Source of the DNA: Kutzneria viridogrisea
Lineage (GTDB): Bacteria > Actinomycetota > Actinomycetes > Mycobacteriales > Pseudonocardiaceae
DNA length: 64,000 nucleotides
Assembly (NCBI GenBank): GCA_014138725.1
Contig: JACJID010000001.1
Coordinates: forward strand, 1,302,001-1,366,000
Direction of reading: 5' to 3'
Position numbers and translations under genes: made by a program. The notes beneath the pieces were generated by a model, which did no database searches, was not told the DNA's origin, and was given only the letters and a program-made list of their open reading frames with translations. This document shows, in pieces, positions 61,333-64,000 of the stretch (its first letter is position 1; each line of letters begins with the position of its first letter).

Positions 61333-62181
61333 TCAGTCCGCCAACTCGGCCCAGTGACGACCGCACGCCAGGAGGATCGCTCGCGCCTCGGCGCCCTCGA
61401 CCGCAACCGTCCACAGCTCGTCGGCCAGCTCGGCGTAGACCGCGACCTGCTCAGAGTCGACGACCTCCAACTCGGCCGACACCGTCTCGACCCTGACCAT
61501 CGCATCGAAGATCCAGAAGCCGTGCGGCACCAGCCGCGGCAGCTTCCGGTACAGCGGGATCACGCCGAACTGAATCGTGGGCAGATCCACCGCCGCAACG
61601 AGACGATCGAGTTGCGCGACCATGTCACGTGCCTCGCAAACCGGATTCGTCAACGCAGCTTCGGTCACCAGGATCTCGATGACCTTGTCGCCGTCATAGA
61701 GGTGCCGTTGCCGCTCAATCCGCTTGTTGACCGAGGCGGGTACGTCGGTGGCCGGGATCTTCAGTAGCTCGGCCTGAGTCTCGAACACGGCACGCGCATA
61801 CACCGGGGTCTGGAGGATACCGGGCACGGCCATGGTCGAGACACCGCGGATCGTGGAGGCGGTCGCCCAGCTCGACCCGCTCTGCTGCTGGCGCGATTGG
61901 TGGCCGTGCCGCAGTTGGCGGCGCCACGCGACTTGCTTGATCCGAAGCTTGCGGCCTCGCTCGCGGAGCGCGTCGGCGACCGACTTCCGAAGGCCGAGGG
62001 CGGCGCACCACTCCACGACATCGGAGTCGGTCGCCGTCTGGCGACCGCGTTCGATCTTCGACACCTTCGAAGCTGTCCAGCCCAACCGCTCGGCCATGCT
62101 GGCGCCGGTCAACCCGGCGGCTTCACGTAGCCGCAGCAGCTCATCGCCGAATGCCAGCCGCTCGGACTCGAAGTCGTTCAC
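61333..62181 (-). CDS. XRE-family regulator with DUF5753, copy 2
   Basis: This is a protein of about 282 residues, paralogous to 58449-59315. The helix-turn-helix is LREAAGLTGASMAERLGWTA then SKVSKIERGRQTATDSDVV. DUF5753 follows with TMAVPGILQTPVYARAVF, LVTEAALTNPVCEA, GVIPLYRKLPRLVPHGFWI and ACGRHWAELAD. The GTG at 62181 is used, equivalent to a GTG in copy 1. A CTG overlapping the DUF6879 stop would match the other copy better and cannot be excluded. The recognition helices differ from copy 1, so the two may have different targets. Confidence 0.82.
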   Translation of the reverse strand: MNDFESERLAFGDELLRLREAAGLTGASMAERLGWTASKVSKIERGRQTATDSDVVEWCAALGLRKSVADALRERGRKLRIKQVAWRRQLRHGHQSRQQQSGSSWATASTIRGVSTMAVPGILQTPVYARAVFETQAELLKIPATDVPASVNKRIERQRHLYDGDKVIEILVTEAALTNPVCEARDMVAQLDRLVAAVDLPTIQFGVIPLYRKLPRLVPHGFWIFDAMVRVETVSAELEVVDSEQVAVYAELADELWTVAVEGAEARAILLACGRHWAELAD

Positions 62182-62192
62182 GCTCTCCTCGA

Positions 62193-62711
62193 TCAGTTCG
62201 TGTACTCCCGGAACGGGACAGCATGATCCCACGCCCGGGTCTGCACCTCCCGGAACCGCGCGACCTCGACCGGGTCAGTCACCAGCTCGCCACCTGTCAC
62301 CGCGTGGTCGACGAAGTGCGGCACCAGCACCCGCTCGTCGTCGAGCACCCAGAAATCGACCGTGCCGAGGTCCAGGCGGCGGGCCACCGTCGCGGGCAAG
62401 ATCCGAATGTCCTCCCCGGCGGTCACCGCGGGGCTGGTGATCCTGGCCAGCTGGTACCGCAGGTAGTCGGTCAGCGGGTCCGTCAGCACCCGCACCCGCT
62501 CGAATCGCACGCCGATGGCCTCCAGCTCACGGATCCGGGTGAGCCAGCCCTGGAACCACACGAGGTCGTCCGGCTCGCCCGCGAGGTACCGGCGTACCGG
62601 CTCGCGCTCGCTCGGCTCGTTGTAGGTGCCCTGGATTTCCAGCCGCCATGCTGACTTGGTGACCGAGCGCACCAGCTCCCGATGCTCTTCGCGGGTGACC
62701 AACTGCCCCAT
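62193..62711 (-). CDS. DUF6879 family protein, copy 2
   Basis: This is a 172-residue paralogue of 59312-59842: SAWRLEIQGTYNEPSERE, RVRVLTDPLTDYLRYQLARI, AGEDIRILPATVARRL, DFWVLDDERVLVPHF and TRAWDHAVPFREYTN align along the length. The ATG at 62711 shares one base with the stop of the small upstream gene. Function unknown. Confidence 0.75.
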   Translation of the reverse strand: MGQLVTREEHRELVRSVTKSAWRLEIQGTYNEPSEREPVRRYLAGEPDDLVWFQGWLTRIRELEAIGVRFERVRVLTDPLTDYLRYQLARITSPAVTAGEDIRILPATVARRLDLGTVDFWVLDDERVLVPHFVDHAVTGGELVTDPVEVARFREVQTRAWDHAVPFREYTN

Positions 62712-62944
62712 CAGGCGCCGGTCTCCGGCTGGGCCGGAGAGTGCTTAAGCAGCCGGAGCGGGATCTCGACGGCCGTCTCGTGGTCCGGCAGCCCACGACG
62801 CTGCATCTCCGCGATGGCCTCGGGGTCGGTGACGCGCCAGCCCTGCACGACGACGGTCGGCTCGCCGTCGTGCGTGCGGTCGGTCAGGAACATGCTCGGG
62901 CAGCCGTCTTCGCCGGACTCGGTGCCGAGGTGGGTCAACCGCAT
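62711..62944 (-). CDS. small protein heading the XRE/DUF6879 cassette, copy 2
   Basis: This is a 77-residue protein starting MRLTHLGTESGEDGCPSMFL, with TVVVQGWRVTDPEAIAEMQ and GLPDHETAVEIPLRLLKH. It is clearly related to the protein at 59839-60045, with an insertion DGEP before TVVVQGW. The ATG at 62944 has GGAGGC before it. Function unknown. Confidence 0.7.
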   Translation of the reverse strand: MRLTHLGTESGEDGCPSMFLTDRTHDGEPTVVVQGWRVTDPEAIAEMQRRGLPDHETAVEIPLRLLKHSPAQPETGA

Positions 62945-63121
62945 GGGTGCCTCCAGTAAGCGGGACGTGCTGGTCACGTCCGTACGCCCATACAACCCGA
63001 CCGAATGCCGAGAACGGTTCGCCCAATCGAGTGGACACGGCCGCGATATTTCTCAGATTTCTTGTGTCATTCTCATGTCGGGCGCAGAGTGGGGCTCCCA
63101 CCTGCTCCCCTTGGAGTCGTC

Positions 63122-63586
63122 ATGGCAGACACCCCAGCAGCACCGATCGCGGCCCTGGCCCTGCTCGTGTACCTCGTGGGCATGCTGCTCGTGGCGCTCG
63201 CGCGATGGGCCTGGCAGACGGTCGCGATTCAGGATCTTGTTCTCCGCCTAACTGGAGAGAGCAGCTACGTGCCGACGTCGTGGTCGTCACGCCGTCCGCT
63301 GCGGCGCGGCCACGGCCCCCAGCCCGCCCGGCACCGCCGGTGCGGGGGATTCCCGGCCAGCGCGCGCAGCCACGGCACCCGCCGGACGCCGCTGGCCGGG
63401 GCCCAGTCTCCGGCGGGACCTTCCCCGGTTCCCGTCGGACCCAGCTCCGTCCCGACAACCCCCGTTCGCGGGACGGAGGCCGCCACCCTGCGCACGTCGG
63501 CGCGGGGTGGCACCCAGCCCGCTCCGGCGGCACGTGACCACATGAGCACCGTGCCGCCGGAGTGCCCCAGCCGGGGCGCATCGTGA
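63122..63586 (+). CDS. small membrane-anchored Pro/Arg/Ser-rich protein, copy 2
   Basis: This is a 154-residue protein. A single N-terminal membrane helix (AALALLVYLVGMLLVALARW) is followed by QDLVLRLTGESSYVPTSWSS and a long low-complexity tail (PLAGAQSPAGPSPVPVGPSS). The first 65 residues are shared with the copy at 60213, and the intact frame here is the reference for the frameshift there. The stop overlaps the next start as GTGA. Topology suggests a short membrane anchor with a disordered cytoplasmic tail. Function unknown. Confidence 0.65.
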   Translation: MADTPAAPIAALALLVYLVGMLLVALARWAWQTVAIQDLVLRLTGESSYVPTSWSSRRPLRRGHGPQPARHRRCGGFPASARSHGTRRTPLAGAQSPAGPSPVPVGPSSVPTTPVRGTEAATLRTSARGGTQPAPAARDHMSTVPPECPSRGAS

Positions 63587-63879
63587 GCGCACTCGATGAC
63601 GCCATCGCCCGCTGGCCAGAGCTGGAGCAGTTGCGGACCTGGCAAGGCTGGACGTGGGAGTACCCGCGCGACGATCGGCTGGTCGGCACCTGTGGGGACG
63701 CGGGAGTGCTGCGGGACCACCTGTCCTACGGCGACCCGGATGGACGGACGCTCGTGTGCGCCTGGATGCGGTTCGCCGACGGCTACCGCCTTCTCGGCCA
63801 TGCGGGCGGCAGCCTCGACAAGGTGCTCGACGTGTATCGGGCGGCACCGGCGTTCGACGAGTTGGAGCGGCGGCCATGA
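63583..63879 (+). CDS. small hypothetical protein, tandem paralogue 1
   Basis: This is a 98-residue soluble protein from a GTG at 63583 (GTGA overlap): MSALDDAIARWPELEQLRTW, QGWTWEYPRDDRLVGTCGD, RTLVCAWMRFADGYRLLGHA and VLDVYRAAPAFDEL. It is not a family I can name. The beginning is repeated in the next gene, and its stop overlaps that gene's ATG. Confidence 0.6.
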   Translation: MSALDDAIARWPELEQLRTWQGWTWEYPRDDRLVGTCGDAGVLRDHLSYGDPDGRTLVCAWMRFADGYRLLGHAGGSLDKVLDVYRAAPAFDELERRP

Positions 63880-64000
63880 CCGGCGAACCGGTGCCGCTGC
63901 GCCCGGCGCCCAGCACCGCGCTGGAGGACGCCATCCGAGTCTGGCCGGAGCTGGAGGCCCTGCGGTACCTCGACGGGTGGACGTGGCAGGTCTGCGGGTC
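63876..64000 (+). CDS. small hypothetical protein, tandem paralogue 2 (runs off the window)
   Basis: An ATG overlapping the previous stop (ATGA) opens MTGEPVPLRPAPSTALEDAI then RVWPELEALRYLDGWTWQVC. The segment DAIRVWPELEALRYLDGWTW matches DAIARWPELEQLRTWQGWTW of the preceding protein, so these are adjacent paralogues. Only 41 codons are visible. Confidence 0.6.
   Translation, partial: MTGEPVPLRPAPSTALEDAIRVWPELEALRYLDGWTWQVCG

Larger units (their letters stand above)
60983..63440 (+). repeat. second copy of a segmental duplication (first copy 57661 to about 60510)
   Basis: Order and orientation are the same in both copies: phoA 3' end, a conserved intergenic block (CTGGGGGCGAACCGTCTGAA), a terminator hairpin, XRE, DUF6879, small protein, divergent promoter, and a plus-strand membrane-protein gene. 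Protein-coding parts have diverged strongly (XRE and DUF6879 clearly below full identity), while the phoA fragment, the intergenic block and the membrane-protein gene remain very similar at nucleotide level. Confidence 0.8.

Overview
The window is very GC-rich, gene-dense DNA from an actinomycete. Gene content fits a Pseudonocardiaceae-type soil organism: a KstR/KstR2-type steroid catabolic set, a Pls/PosA-family peptide synthetase, a LanM lanthipeptide synthetase, Scr1/DUF5753-type XRE regulators, many GTG starts and ATGA/GTGA gene overlaps. The genus cannot be fixed from the sequence alone. No rRNA, tRNA, CRISPR array or complete insertion sequence was seen.

Layout. 1-4781 (minus strand) is a coupled operon of a Pls/PosA-family membrane NRPS, a class I glutamine-amidotransferase-like protein and the start of a membrane acyltransferase-like protein. 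A secreted S1 protease follows (5124-6242). 6340-25890 is a steroid-degradation island. kshA, a small Cys-containing protein and kshB diverge from hsaA-hsaD-hsaC-hsaB across two KstR-type boxes. A TetR/P450 divergent pair with twin operators, a FadE24/FadE23-like pair and an FAD monooxygenase beside a decayed MarR gene come next. Last is a KstR2-regulon-like set: fadE33-fadE32-fadE31-ech-fadD3 diverging from fadE30-ipdF-kstR2. KshAB opens ring B, HsaABCD opens ring A, and the FadD3/FadE30-33/IpdF set acts on the remaining bicyclic propionate (HIP).

26009-38685 is mostly housekeeping: a secreted S33 peptidase, a PPOX-fold protein, gltD and gltB, a serine hydrolase, a delta-9-type desaturase, a lipocalin-like protein and a zinc alcohol dehydrogenase. 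38755-50428 looks like specialised metabolism: a GT-C membrane transferase, a LAL/LuxR regulator, a LanM synthetase coupled to a 69-residue cysteine-free hydrophobic peptide, a divergent catalytically degenerate C-A NRPS fragment, and a truncated cyclase-like/NB-ARC regulator. 50404-58293 holds esterase, HAD phosphatase, lipoprotein, SRPBCC, zinc-ribbon, kinase-like, enoyl-CoA hydratase and alkaline phosphatase genes.

The right end (57661-64000) is a tandem segmental duplication. The 3' end of phoA, its terminator hairpin, an XRE/DUF6879/small-protein cassette and the divergent membrane-protein gene all occur twice. The second copy carries an internally deleted phoA remnant, and the first copy has a frameshift and a truncated distal gene. 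Two intergenic repeat families recur through the window: arrays of GCGAGTCCCG, and hairpins of the GAAGGTGCCGTT type.
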